Source: an uncultured Lachnospiraceae bacterium (GTDB lineage: Bacteria > Bacillota > Clostridia > Lachnospirales > Lachnospiraceae). From it: a stretch of 42,458 nucleotides of DNA. The stretch is taken from NCBI GenBank assembly GCA_949051815.1, contig CARQVR010000026.1, positions 1-42,458 on the forward strand, read 5' to 3'. Shown here in pieces: positions 1 through 8,274 of the stretch. The translations under genes were made by a program, and so were the position numbers. The notes under the pieces were generated by a model that made no database searches, had not been told where the DNA came from, and worked only from the letters and a program-made list of their open reading frames with translations. The stretch's first letter is position 1; each line of letters starts with the position of its first letter.

Positions 1-1443
1 AAAAAGAAGGGGGCGGATTCCGACAGGGAGCTTAAGGAGACGGCACAGCGTCTGGAACAGATTCTCGGTAATTTCGGCGTGAAAGTAAGCGTCACGCAGT
101 ACAGCAGAGGTCCGTCGGTCACCCGCTATGAGCTGCAGCCGGAACAGGGCGTCAAGGTCAGCAAGATCGTGGGCCTTGCGGACGATATCAAACTGAATCT
201 GGCGGCTACGGATATCCGTATCGAAGCGCCCATTCCCGGAAAAGCGGCGGTGGGTATCGAGGTGCCGAACAAAGAGAATACGGCGGTGCCGTTCCGGGAT
301 CTGGTGGAATCGCCGGAATTTGAGAAATTCCCCGCCAACCTGATCTTTGCGGTGGGTAAGGATATCGGCGGCAAGACAGTGCTTGCGGATATAGCGAAAA
401 TGCCGCATCTGCTGATTGCGGGCGCGACCGGATCCGGTAAGTCGGTATGTATCAACACGATTATCATGGGTATTTTGTTTAAGGCGCACCCGAATGATGT
501 GAAGATGATTATGATAGACCCCAAGGTTGTGGAACTGAGCGTCTACAACGGCATTCCCCATCTTTTGATTCCGGTGGTGACAGACCCGAAAAAAGCGGCG
601 GCAGCCCTGCACTGGGGCGTTGCGGAAATGACGGAGCGCTATAAAAAATTTGCGGATTTCAATGTCCGCGATTTGAAGGGGTACAATAAAAAAGTGGAGG
701 GGATGCAGGCGTCCGGAGATCCGAATGCGCCGGAGAAGATGCCGCAGATTCTGATTATCGTGGACGAGCTGGCGGATCTGATGATGGTGTCGCCGGGAGA
801 AGTGGAGGAATCCATCTGCCGCCTGGCCCAGCTTGCGAGAGCCTGCGGCATTCATCTGATTATCGCTACCCAGCGTCCTTCCGTGGATGTGATTACGGGC
901 CTGATCAAGGCGAATATGCCAAGCCGCGTGGCCTTTGCGGTGTCAAGCGGTGTGGACTCCCGCACCATTCTGGATATGGTGGGGGCGGAGAAGCTTCTCG
1001 GCAAGGGAGACATGTTGTTTTATCCGCAGGGATATCCGAAACCGGCCCGTATTCAGGGTCCCTTTGTCTCGGACGACGAAGTTTCGGATGTGGTAGAATT
1101 TTTGAAAGACTATGCGCCTGACGGCGCGGCGGATGAGGCGGTGGAGGAACAGATCAACAGTATCGCCGTGGAGTCCGGCCCTTCCGGGGCATCCGGCGGA
1201 GCTGGGGATGCGGATTCGGCTTATGACGAGTATTTTGCGGAGGCCGGCCGGTTTATTATAGAGAAGGATAAGGCTTCCATCGGTATGCTCCAGCGCATGT
1301 TTAAGATCGGCTTTAACCGGGCAGCGCGCATTATGGACCAGCTTTGCGACGCCGGGGTTGTGGGCGAGGAAGAGGGCACCAAACCGCGCAAGATTCTGAT
1401 GAGCGCGGAAGAGTTCGAGCAGATTTTGGGAGGAGAGTGCTGA
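1..1443 (+). CDS. ftsK: DNA translocase FtsK/SpoIIIE, C-terminal part (5' truncated by window edge)
   Basis: The reading frame is open from base 1, so the gene begins outside the window; the first internal ATG (79) is not the real start. The visible 480 residues hold the motor: Walker A GATGSGKS at 421-444, a Walker B-like stretch ILIIVDELADLMM near 745-786, and the ATQRPSVDVITGLIKAN motif typical of FtsK/SpoIIIE. The last ~65 residues form the winged-helix gamma domain (IGMLQRMFKIGFNRAARIMDQL) that reads oriented chromosomal sequences. The family pumps chromosomal DNA through the division or sporulation septum as a membrane-anchored hexamer; the membrane part is missing here because of the edge. 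FtsK and SpoIIIE cannot be separated from this part alone. It is followed after 41 bases by fhs. Confidence 0.96.
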   Translation, partial: KKKGADSDRELKETAQRLEQILGNFGVKVSVTQYSRGPSVTRYELQPEQGVKVSKIVGLADDIKLNLAATDIRIEAPIPGKAAVGIEVPNKENTAVPFRDLVESPEFEKFPANLIFAVGKDIGGKTVLADIAKMPHLLIAGATGSGKSVCINTIIMGILFKAHPNDVKMIMIDPKVVELSVYNGIPHLLIPVVTDPKKAAAALHWGVAEMTERYKKFADFNVRDLKGYNKKVEGMQASGDPNAPEKMPQILIIVDELADLMMVSPGEVEESICRLAQLARACGIHLIIATQRPSVDVITGLIKANMPSRVAFAVSSGVDSRTILDMVGAEKLLGKGDMLFYPQGYPKPARIQGPFVSDDEVSDVVEFLKDYAPDGAADEAVEEQINSIAVESGPSGASGGAGDADSAYDEYFAEAGRFIIEKDKASIGMLQRMFKIGFNRAARIMDQLCDAGVVGEEEGTKPRKILMSAEEFEQILGGEC

Positions 1444-1484
1444 AAACAGGCATGATCCGCACAAGCTTCTGAAAGGAGAGACAT

Positions 1485-3155
1485 ATGAAAACAGATATTG
1501 AGATCGCCCAGGCGGCGGAGCTTACCCCGATTACGGAGGTGGCGCGGCAGATAGGCATCGAACAGGATGATCTGGACGTTTACGGCAGATATAAGGCGAA
1601 ACTTTCAGAAGAATACATAGAGAAGATCAAAAAGAATCCCGAGGGCCGGCTGATTTTGGTGACAGCCATCAACCCCACCCCGGCAGGGGAAGGGAAAACC
1701 ACGATTACCGTGGGACTGGGACAGGCGTTTGCCAGACTCGGGAAAAAAGCGGTCATCGCCCTGCGGGAACCTTCCCTCGGTCCGTGTTTTGGCATCAAGG
1801 GCGGCGCGGCCGGCGGCGGCTATTCCCAGGTCGTGCCGATGGAGGACTTAAATCTCCATTTTACGGGTGATTTCCATGCGATTACCGCGGCGAACAATCT
1901 GCTGGCGGCCCTTCTGGACAATCATATCCAGCAGGGAAATCTGCTGCGGATTGACCCCAGACAGATCGTCTGGAAGAGATGTCTTGACATGAACGACAGG
2001 GCGCTTCGCAATGTGGTGATCGGCATGGGCGGCAAGGCCAACGGCATGGTGCGTGAGGATCACTTTATCATTACGGTGGCTTCCGAGATTATGGCAATTC
2101 TGTGTCTGGCGACGGACTTCAAGGATTTGAAGGAACGCCTTGCGCGTATTATCGTGGCATATGATTATGCAGGCACGCCTGTGACCGCCAACGATTTACA
2201 GGCGGTGGGCGCCATGGCTGCGCTTTTAAAGGACGCCATGAAGCCGAATCTGATTCAGACGCTGGAGCATACGCCGGCTCTTGTGCACGGCGGTCCTTTC
2301 GCCAATATCGCCCACGGCTGCAATTCGGTGATGGCCACAAAAACGGCGCTTAAGATGGCCGACTATGTGATTACGGAGGCGGGCTTCGGCGCGGATCTGG
2401 GAGCCGAGAAATTCTTCGATATCAAGTGCCGGATGGCGGATTTAAAGCCGGATGCGGTGGTACTGGTGGCTACCGTAAGGGCGCTGAAATATAACGGCGG
2501 CGTGGCGAAAGAAGACTTGTCCAGAAAGGATATGAAAGCGCTGCAGGCGGGGATTGTAAATCTGGAGAAACATATTTCCAATATCCATAAATACGGCGTG
2601 CCCATCGTGGTCGCGCTGAATGCATTCTCCTCGGATACGCAGGAAGAAATTGACTATGTGCAGAAATTTTGCGAGGACAGGGACTGTGAGTTTTCCCTCG
2701 CACAAGTCTGGGAAAAGGGCGGAGAGGGCGGCACGGCTCTTGCAGGGAAGGTGCTTGACACGCTGGAAAATAAGAGAAGTTTCTTTGAACCGCTCTATGG
2801 GGACGAACTTTCCCTGACGGAAAAAATTCATACGGTGGCGTCGGAGATTTACGGTGCGGGCGGCGTATCATACACGGCCGGGGCCAAAAAACAACTGGAG
2901 AGATTAGAAACCGCCGGATTCGGGAGACTGCCCGTCTGCATTGCGAAGACGCAGTACTCGCTCTCCGATGATCCGAAACTTCTTGGGCGTCCTGTCGGAT
3001 TTGAAATGCACGTGCGGGAGGTTTATGTGTCGGCTGGAGCTGGTTTTGTGGTGGCGCTGACGGGCGATGTGATGACTATGCCGGGACTGCCAAAGACACC
3101 GGCAGCTTATCGGATTGACGTGGACGACGAAGGAAAGATTGTGGGACTGTTTTAG
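1485..3155 (+). CDS. fhs: Formate--tetrahydrofolate ligase
   Basis: This enzyme makes 10-formyl-THF from formate, THF and ATP in the cytoplasm, the entry step of folate one-carbon metabolism and of the methyl branch of the Wood-Ljungdahl pathway. The 556 residues match the full length of the bacterial family. An ATP-binding loop, TPAGEGKTTITVGLGQAF, lies near residues 65-82, followed by ALREPSLGPCFGIKGGAAGGGYSQV, the family hallmark; the C-terminus carries MTMPGLPKTPAAYRIDVD. AAAGGAGAG lies 7 bases before the ATG. folD follows, so formate can be taken to methylene-THF by neighbouring genes. Presence of fhs alone does not prove acetogenesis, since many gut Clostridia keep it for purine or serine metabolism. 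Confidence 0.98.
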   Translation: MKTDIEIAQAAELTPITEVARQIGIEQDDLDVYGRYKAKLSEEYIEKIKKNPEGRLILVTAINPTPAGEGKTTITVGLGQAFARLGKKAVIALREPSLGPCFGIKGGAAGGGYSQVVPMEDLNLHFTGDFHAITAANNLLAALLDNHIQQGNLLRIDPRQIVWKRCLDMNDRALRNVVIGMGGKANGMVREDHFIITVASEIMAILCLATDFKDLKERLARIIVAYDYAGTPVTANDLQAVGAMAALLKDAMKPNLIQTLEHTPALVHGGPFANIAHGCNSVMATKTALKMADYVITEAGFGADLGAEKFFDIKCRMADLKPDAVVLVATVRALKYNGGVAKEDLSRKDMKALQAGIVNLEKHISNIHKYGVPIVVALNAFSSDTQEEIDYVQKFCEDRDCEFSLAQVWEKGGEGGTALAGKVLDTLENKRSFFEPLYGDELSLTEKIHTVASEIYGAGGVSYTAGAKKQLERLETAGFGRLPVCIAKTQYSLSDDPKLLGRPVGFEMHVREVYVSAGAGFVVALTGDVMTMPGLPKTPAAYRIDVDDEGKIVGLF

Positions 3156-3220
3156 CGTGAGAAGAACTTCTAATCACTCGCAGCAAAGGCTGCTTCGCGA
3201 AGAAGTTCTAAGTCTCACGC
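3155..3220 (+). repeat. 66-nt interrupted inverted repeat between fhs and folD
   Basis: The arms are nested: GCGTGAGA (3155-3162) pairs with TCTCACGC (3213-3220), AGAACTTCT (3163-3171) with AGAAGTTCT (3201-3209), and GCAGC (3180-3184) with GCTGC (3189-3193) around an AAAG loop. A ten-base palindrome CTTCGCGAAG overlaps the inner right side. The structure starts on the last base of the fhs stop codon. No T-run follows, so it is not a standard intrinsic terminator; it may stabilise or process the fhs-folD message, or be a dispersed repeat. Confidence 0.75.
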
Positions 3221-3304
3221 AGGAGAATGCCAGAGAAACGGTATTCTCTACACTGATTTAAGGTGTGGATATGGAAGAAAGGGATAAAGAAAGGATAGTG
3301 GAAA

Positions 3305-4153
3305 ATGCCGCAGATCATAGACGGGAAAGCCATTTCGGCACAGATTAAGGACGAGTTGAAGGAGCAGGTGGCAGCGCTTGCCGCGCAGGGGAAAAAGATA
3401 TGCCTTGCGGTGATACAGGTGGGGAACGATCCCGCATCCAGCGTATATGTAGGGAACAAAAAGAAAGCCTGCGCCTATGTGGGGATAGAATCTCTGGCTT
3501 ATGAGCTGGAGGAGGAGACGACACAGGAGAAGCTTTTAGAACTGATCGGAGAATTAAATGAAAGAGAAGACGTAAACGGCATTCTGGTGCAGCTTCCTCT
3601 GCCAGAACAGATTGACGAGGACGTGGTGATCCGCGCCATTGATCCGAAAAAGGACGTGGACGGCTTTCATCCCCAGAGCGTGGGCGCGCTCTGTATCGGA
3701 CAGCCGGGCTTCGTCTCCTGTACGCCCGCCGGAATCATCCAGCTTTTGAAGCGCTCTGGCATAGAGATTGCGGGCAAGGAGTGTGTGGTAATCGGCAGAA
3801 GCAATATTGTGGGCAAGCCCATGGCGCTCCTGTTGCTTCGGGAGAACGGTACGGTGACGGTGACCCATTCCCGGACAAAGGATTTGAAGGAAGTGACGAA
3901 ACGCGCGGACATTCTCGTGGTGGCAGTGGGAAAACCGAAAATGATTACCAGAGAGTATGTGAAAGAAGGCGCGGTGGTGATCGATGTGGGCATTCACCGC
4001 AATGAAGAAAACAAACTCTGCGGCGATGTGGACTACGAGGATGTGGCGCCTGTGTGCAGCGCGATTACACCGGTTCCCGGAGGTGTAGGTCCCATGACGA
4101 TTGCCATGCTGATGTATAACTGTTGTGCCACAGTTCAGAGGGAAGCGCTGTAA
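3305..4153 (+). CDS. folD: Bifunctional methylene-THF dehydrogenase / methenyl-THF cyclohydrolase
   Basis: FolD interconverts 10-formyl-, methenyl- and methylene-THF with NAD(P), so it acts right after Fhs. The 282 residues are the normal length. Visible signatures are SSVYVGNKKKACAYVGI near residues 40-55, with the catalytic Lys in the YxxxK-type helix, the ILVQLPLP motif near residue 95, DVDGFHP, and the nucleotide-binding stretch VVIGRSNIVGKPMALLLL. The C-terminus has TPVPGGVGPMTIAMLM. Its ATG is preceded by AAAGGAT at modest distance. It sits 149 bases after fhs and probably shares its transcript, with the 66-nt hairpin between them. Confidence 0.98.
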   Translation: MPQIIDGKAISAQIKDELKEQVAALAAQGKKICLAVIQVGNDPASSVYVGNKKKACAYVGIESLAYELEEETTQEKLLELIGELNEREDVNGILVQLPLPEQIDEDVVIRAIDPKKDVDGFHPQSVGALCIGQPGFVSCTPAGIIQLLKRSGIEIAGKECVVIGRSNIVGKPMALLLLRENGTVTVTHSRTKDLKEVTKRADILVVAVGKPKMITREYVKEGAVVIDVGIHRNEENKLCGDVDYEDVAPVCSAITPVPGGVGPMTIAMLMYNCCATVQREAL

Positions 4154-4213
4154 GCGCGTTTTGCGAACAGGCGTGAGCTGAACGCTGGCGATAGCAAAGA
4201 AGGGAACTGGCCT

Positions 4214-5647
4214 ATGAAGTGCCCCCATTGCGGACATGAAATGCCGGACGAGTATCTGCTCTGCGACAAGTGCGGAGAGGAGATACAGATCGTTCCGGAT
4301 TTTGAACCGGAGATAGAAAACAGCATAACGGAAACGCTTTCCACGCTTGTCTTTTCGCAGGAGGAGCCGGACGGTGAGAACGCCGGCACGGAAGACGGGT
4401 CTGCAGGGGGAGAGGAAAAAAGAAGTCGGAAACCGCAGGTAATCCTTGCGCTTGTGATTCTTTTTCTGGCGGCGTTTATTTCCTACGCCCTCTATGCCTA
4501 CCATATCCATACGGTGGATTACCAGATCAATAAGGCGGTGGCCTATGCGGAAAGGGGAGCTTACAGCGAGGCCATTGCCTGTCTGGAGACTGCCTACTCG
4601 GATCATCCGGAGGAGGCCAGAATCCTTTTTCTGGAGGCAGATTATTATTATCTGCAGCAGATGGACAATTATGCATTGTCGGCGCTTATGAAAATCATTG
4701 ACACAAAAACCGTGCCTAGATACGCAGATGAGGATGTGGAGGAGGCTTACGGCAAGATCGTCACAATCTATGCCAATCAGAAAGAGTACGGATTGATTAA
4801 GGATCTGCTGCTGGCCTGTGAAAATGAGCGGATTGTGAGCATGTATCAGAGCTATCTGGCGATGGAGCCGGAATTCAGCTATGTGGAGGGGAGCTACGCG
4901 GAGGTGATTCCGCTGAAACTCAGTTCCAACACGGCGGGAACGATCTACTACACCATGGACGGATCGAAACCGGATAAGAACAGTCAGATTTATACGTCCC
5001 CGCTCTTTCTGGAAACGGGAGAATATACGATCAGCGCCTTTTTTGTAAACGATTACGGCATAGAGAGCGATATCGTCACAAAGACCTATGTGATCAATCT
5101 GGCTGTGCCGAACGCTCCGGTGGTGGAGCTTTACAGTGGCGAATACACGGAGGCGACAATGATCGCCGTGGAACCTGCGGAGGGCTGCAAAACCTTTTAT
5201 ACCACGGATGAGTCTGAGCCTACGGCGGACAGCGTGCCTTATACGGGACCGATACCCATGCCCCTTGGAAAGACGCTGTTTAAGTTTGTAAATATCAGCA
5301 GCGAGGGAATTGCAAGCGAGGTGACGACGCGCACCTTTACGCTCAGACTGCGGGGGGCGGTTCCCCCGGAAACGGCGGTGACTTATCTGGTCAACAGACT
5401 GGTGGAGACCGGTTATCTGGACGACGCGACAGGGAAAAACCCGAGACAGAGCGGCGTTTTAAGCTATCAGTTCAGTTCTGTGCTCCGGGTGGGGGAGGAA
5501 GATTACTATACCATCAACGAATATTACGACGACGGGACGGGACTTTTAAGCCGCACGGATAAGGTTTTTCTGGTGCAGGTTTACACCGGCGCGGCAGCGC
5601 AGCTTGGCTATGACGAGGCCGGGGAATTTATGGCGAACCTGCTCTAG
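4214..5647 (+). CDS. Zinc-ribbon membrane protein with TPR-like and chitobiase-C-type domains, function unknown
   Basis: I do not recognise a named gene. The 477-residue protein starts with a zinc ribbon (CPHC at residues 3-6 and CDKC at 17-20), then an acidic linker, and one membrane helix at about residues 76-97 (ILALVILFLAAFISYALYAY). Residues ~105-215 are helical and look like tetratricopeptide repeats. Two beta-sandwich modules follow, each with the pattern I/FYYTMDGSxPD...YTSPL (about residues 235-295 and 300-370), which resembles the chitobiase/hexosaminidase C-terminal fold. The final ~100 residues are unassigned. The topology suggests a cytoplasmic metal ribbon and an external domain. 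GAAGGGAA lies before the ATG. It sits between folD and an independently promoted flavoprotein pair. Confidence 0.85.
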   Translation: MKCPHCGHEMPDEYLLCDKCGEEIQIVPDFEPEIENSITETLSTLVFSQEEPDGENAGTEDGSAGGEEKRSRKPQVILALVILFLAAFISYALYAYHIHTVDYQINKAVAYAERGAYSEAIACLETAYSDHPEEARILFLEADYYYLQQMDNYALSALMKIIDTKTVPRYADEDVEEAYGKIVTIYANQKEYGLIKDLLLACENERIVSMYQSYLAMEPEFSYVEGSYAEVIPLKLSSNTAGTIYYTMDGSKPDKNSQIYTSPLFLETGEYTISAFFVNDYGIESDIVTKTYVINLAVPNAPVVELYSGEYTEATMIAVEPAEGCKTFYTTDESEPTADSVPYTGPIPMPLGKTLFKFVNISSEGIASEVTTRTFTLRLRGAVPPETAVTYLVNRLVETGYLDDATGKNPRQSGVLSYQFSSVLRVGEEDYYTINEYYDDGTGLLSRTDKVFLVQVYTGAAAQLGYDEAGEFMANLL

Positions 5648-5692
5648 TGCGGGAGTTTTTCCAGGGCCTGTTCGTAAAACAAATATTATATC

Positions 5693-5721
5693 TTGCAAAA
5701 TCCGTTATATTTCGCTATTAT
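5693..5721 (+). promoter_or_regulatory. Sigma-A-type promoter for the NfnA/GltA pair
   Basis: TTGCAA (5693-5698) and TATTAT (5716-5721) are separated by exactly 17 bases, 36 bases before the start of the next gene. Each hexamer matches the vegetative consensus at five of six positions. Confidence 0.7.
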
Positions 5722-5756
5722 GAAATAGTTCGGATAAAAGGAAAAGGAGTGTTGAG

Positions 5757-6647
5757 ATGTACAGGATTATAAGAGCGGAAGAACTTGCAGCGAATATCTA
5801 TCTCATGGACGTGGAAGCGCCCCGCGTGGCGCGGTCCTGCCAGCCGGGACAGTTTGTTATCGTCAGAATGGATGCGGAGGGAGAGCGGATTCCCCTGACC
5901 ATCTGTGATTATGACAGAGAAAAGGGAACGGTCACCATCGTATTTCAGGTGGTGGGAGCAGCTACGGAAATGATGCGCAATCTGAAAGCGGGAGACGGTT
6001 TTCAGGACTTTGTGGGGCCTCTTGGCTGCCCTTCCGAGTTTGTGCACGAAGAGGCAGAGGCGCTTAAGAAGAAAAAGATTCTCTTTGTGGCCGGAGGTCT
6101 TGGCACAGCGCCCGTCTATCCGCAGGTAAAATGGCTTCACGAGAGAGGGATTGACGCGGATGTGATCGTGGGGGCAAAGACGAAGGATCTGCTCATTATG
6201 GAGGAGGAGATGAAGGCGGTGGCCGGAAATCTCTATATTACCACCGACGACGGTTCTTATGGAAGAAGCGGCATGGTGACAAAGGTGATTGAGGATCTGA
6301 TGGAATCCGAAGGAAAGTCTTACGATGTATGTGTGGCCATCGGGCCTATGATTATGATGAAATTCGTCTGCCTGACCACGAAGAAATATGAGCTGCCTAC
6401 GATTGTGAGCATGAATCCCATTATGGTGGACGGCACGGGTATGTGCGGCGCCTGCCGTCTGACCGTGGACGGGGAAGTGAAATTTGCCTGTGTGGACGGG
6501 CCTGAGTTCGACGGACATAAAGTGGATTTTGATCAGGCGATGAAGCGTCAGCAGATGTATAAGACGAAGGAAGGAAGAGACTTCCTGAAAGCCAGGGAGG
6601 GAGACACCCATCATGGCGGGTGCGGAAATTGCGGGAGTTCAGAGTGA
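5757..6647 (+). CDS. NfnA-like FAD/NAD-binding iron-sulfur oxidoreductase subunit (GltA partner)
   Basis: This 296-residue protein belongs to the ferredoxin-NADP reductase-like family that includes dihydroorotate dehydrogenase PyrK, sulfide dehydrogenase beta and NfnA. It has the FAD-binding region (RIPLTICDYD, near residue 45) and the nucleotide-binding glycine loop FVAGGLGTAPVYPQ near residue 113. Toward the end, GTGMCGACRLTV plus FACVDGPEFDGHKVDF hold cysteines of the kind that bind a [2Fe-2S] cluster. The tail HHGGCGNCGSSE has two more cysteines. AAGGAG precedes the ATG. The next gene is the NfnB/GltA-like partner, so the pair probably forms NADH-dependent reduced ferredoxin:NADP oxidoreductase (electron bifurcation). 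An assignment as glutamate synthase accessory subunit cannot be excluded. Confidence 0.9.
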   Translation: MYRIIRAEELAANIYLMDVEAPRVARSCQPGQFVIVRMDAEGERIPLTICDYDREKGTVTIVFQVVGAATEMMRNLKAGDGFQDFVGPLGCPSEFVHEEAEALKKKKILFVAGGLGTAPVYPQVKWLHERGIDADVIVGAKTKDLLIMEEEMKAVAGNLYITTDDGSYGRSGMVTKVIEDLMESEGKSYDVCVAIGPMIMMKFVCLTTKKYELPTIVSMNPIMVDGTGMCGACRLTVDGEVKFACVDGPEFDGHKVDFDQAMKRQQMYKTKEGRDFLKAREGDTHHGGCGNCGSSE

Positions 6648-6730
6648 AAAGAATAGCGTGAGGTTTGTGTCCGCGCGCTGCCTGACATAACCCCGGTTTA
6701 TATAATTGCAGTGCAGAAATGAGGAAAAAT

Positions 6731-8119
6731 ATGGAAGCAGATGTATTAAAGAAGGTTCCTGTACGCGAGCAGGACGCGAAAGTACGTGCGACGAATTTCG
6801 AGGAAGTGTGTCTCGGTTATGATAAAGAGGAAGCGATGTGCGAGGCGACCCGCTGCATCAACTGTAAGAACGCGCAGTGCATTAAGGGATGCCCTGTCGC
6901 TATCAATATTCCCGGATTTATCGGGAAAGTGAAGGAGGGCGATATCGCCGCTGCTTATCAGATCATCAGTGAATCCTCCGCCCTGCCCGCAGTCTGCGGC
7001 CGTGTGTGCCCGCAGGAGAGCCAGTGCGAGGGCAAGTGCATCCGCGGCATTAAGGGTGAGCCTGTCTCCATCGGCAAGCTGGAGCGTTTTGTGGCTGACT
7101 GGGCAAGGGAGAACGGCGTGAAGCCGGAAGGCGCGTCGGAAAAGAAAGGTAAGAAGGTAGCCGTCATCGGTTCCGGTCCTGCGGGACTGACCTGCGCAGG
7201 GGATCTGGCTAAGACGGGCTATGAGGTGACGATTTTTGAGGCGCTCCATGAACCCGGCGGCGTGCTCGTTTACGGTATTCCGGAGTTTCGTCTGCCCAAG
7301 CAGGACGTGGTGGCAAAGGAGATCGAGAATGTAAAGAGTCTCGGCGTGAAGATAGAGACCAATGTAGTGGTGGGAAAATCTGTCACCATTGACGAGCTGA
7401 TGGAGGATGAAGGATTCGACGCCGTGTTTATCGGTTCCGGCGCGGGTCTCCCGAAATTCATGGGGATTCCCGGAGAGCAGGCGCTCGGCGTGTTCTCGGC
7501 CAACGAGTATCTGACCAGAAGCAACCTGATGAAAGCCTTTGACGAGACTTCCAACACGCCCATTATGCGCGGAAAGAAAGTGGCCGTTGTGGGCGGCGGA
7601 AACGTGGCGATGGACGCCGCGAGAACCGCTCTTCGTCTGGGCGCCGAGGTGCATATCGTATACCGCAGGAGCGAGGAAGAGCTGCCCGCCCGTGTGGAGG
7701 AGGTACACCATGCGAAAGAGGAAGGCATCATCTTTGACCTTCTGACCAACCCGACAGAAATTGTTTCGGATGAGAACGGCTGGGTGTCCGGCATGAAGTG
7801 CGTGCGCATGGAGCTTGGCGAGCCTGACGCTTCCGGCAGACGCCGCCCGGTGGTAATTGAGGGGTCGGAGTTCCTGATGGAAGTGGACACGGTTATCATG
7901 TCCCTTGGCACTTCCCCGAATCCGCTGATTTCGTCCACCACAGAAGGGCTTGAAGTCAATAAGTACAAGTGTATCGTGGCGGAGGAAGACTTTGGCGCGA
8001 CGACAAAAGAGGGCGTCTATGCGGGCGGCGATGCGGTGACGGGAGCAGCCACCGTAATTCTTGCCATGGGAGCCGGAAAGGCTGCCGCGAAGGGCATCGA
8101 CGAGTACCTCTCCAAATAA
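6731..8119 (+). CDS. gltA: GltA/NfnB-like NADPH-dependent oxidoreductase (small subunit of glutamate synthase family)
   Basis: The protein holds an N-terminal double iron-sulfur region (CINCKNAQCIKGCPV and CGRVCPQESQCEGKC), then two nucleotide-binding sites: GSGPAGLTCAGDLAKTGYEVTIFE for FAD and GGGNVAMDAARTALRLGAEV for NADPH. This is the layout of the glutamate synthase small subunit and of NfnB. I chose ATG 6731 over the in-frame ATG 6719 because GAGGAA lies just ahead of 6731, nothing resembling a ribosome site precedes 6719, and the family usually starts with M-x-DVLKKVPV. No large glutamate synthase subunit is nearby, which favours an Nfn-type role with the preceding gene. A strong terminator follows. 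Confidence 0.93.
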   Translation: MEADVLKKVPVREQDAKVRATNFEEVCLGYDKEEAMCEATRCINCKNAQCIKGCPVAINIPGFIGKVKEGDIAAAYQIISESSALPAVCGRVCPQESQCEGKCIRGIKGEPVSIGKLERFVADWARENGVKPEGASEKKGKKVAVIGSGPAGLTCAGDLAKTGYEVTIFEALHEPGGVLVYGIPEFRLPKQDVVAKEIENVKSLGVKIETNVVVGKSVTIDELMEDEGFDAVFIGSGAGLPKFMGIPGEQALGVFSANEYLTRSNLMKAFDETSNTPIMRGKKVAVVGGGNVAMDAARTALRLGAEVHIVYRRSEEELPARVEEVHHAKEEGIIFDLLTNPTEIVSDENGWVSGMKCVRMELGEPDASGRRRPVVIEGSEFLMEVDTVIMSLGTSPNPLISSTTEGLEVNKYKCIVAEEDFGATTKEGVYAGGDAVTGAATVILAMGAGKAAAKGIDEYLSK

Positions 8120-8134
8120 TACATGACAACGAAG

Positions 8135-8168
8135 ATCTGTCTGCCGGAAAGCGGCGGGCAGATTTTTT
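8135..8168 (+). terminator. Intrinsic terminator after the GltA/NfnB gene
   Basis: A 12-bp stem (8135-8146 with 8152-8163, three G-U pairs) closes a GAAAG loop and is followed directly by a T-run. It ends the NfnA/GltA operon. Confidence 0.92.
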
Positions 8169-8274
8169 CTAAGAATTTCTTAATAATTTGCCACGCAGAT
8201 TCTTTATAAGTATCCTGTATGATGGAAGTCAGGACACTTAGAAATCTGCCAAAACAGAAAGGTGTGAAGCATTT

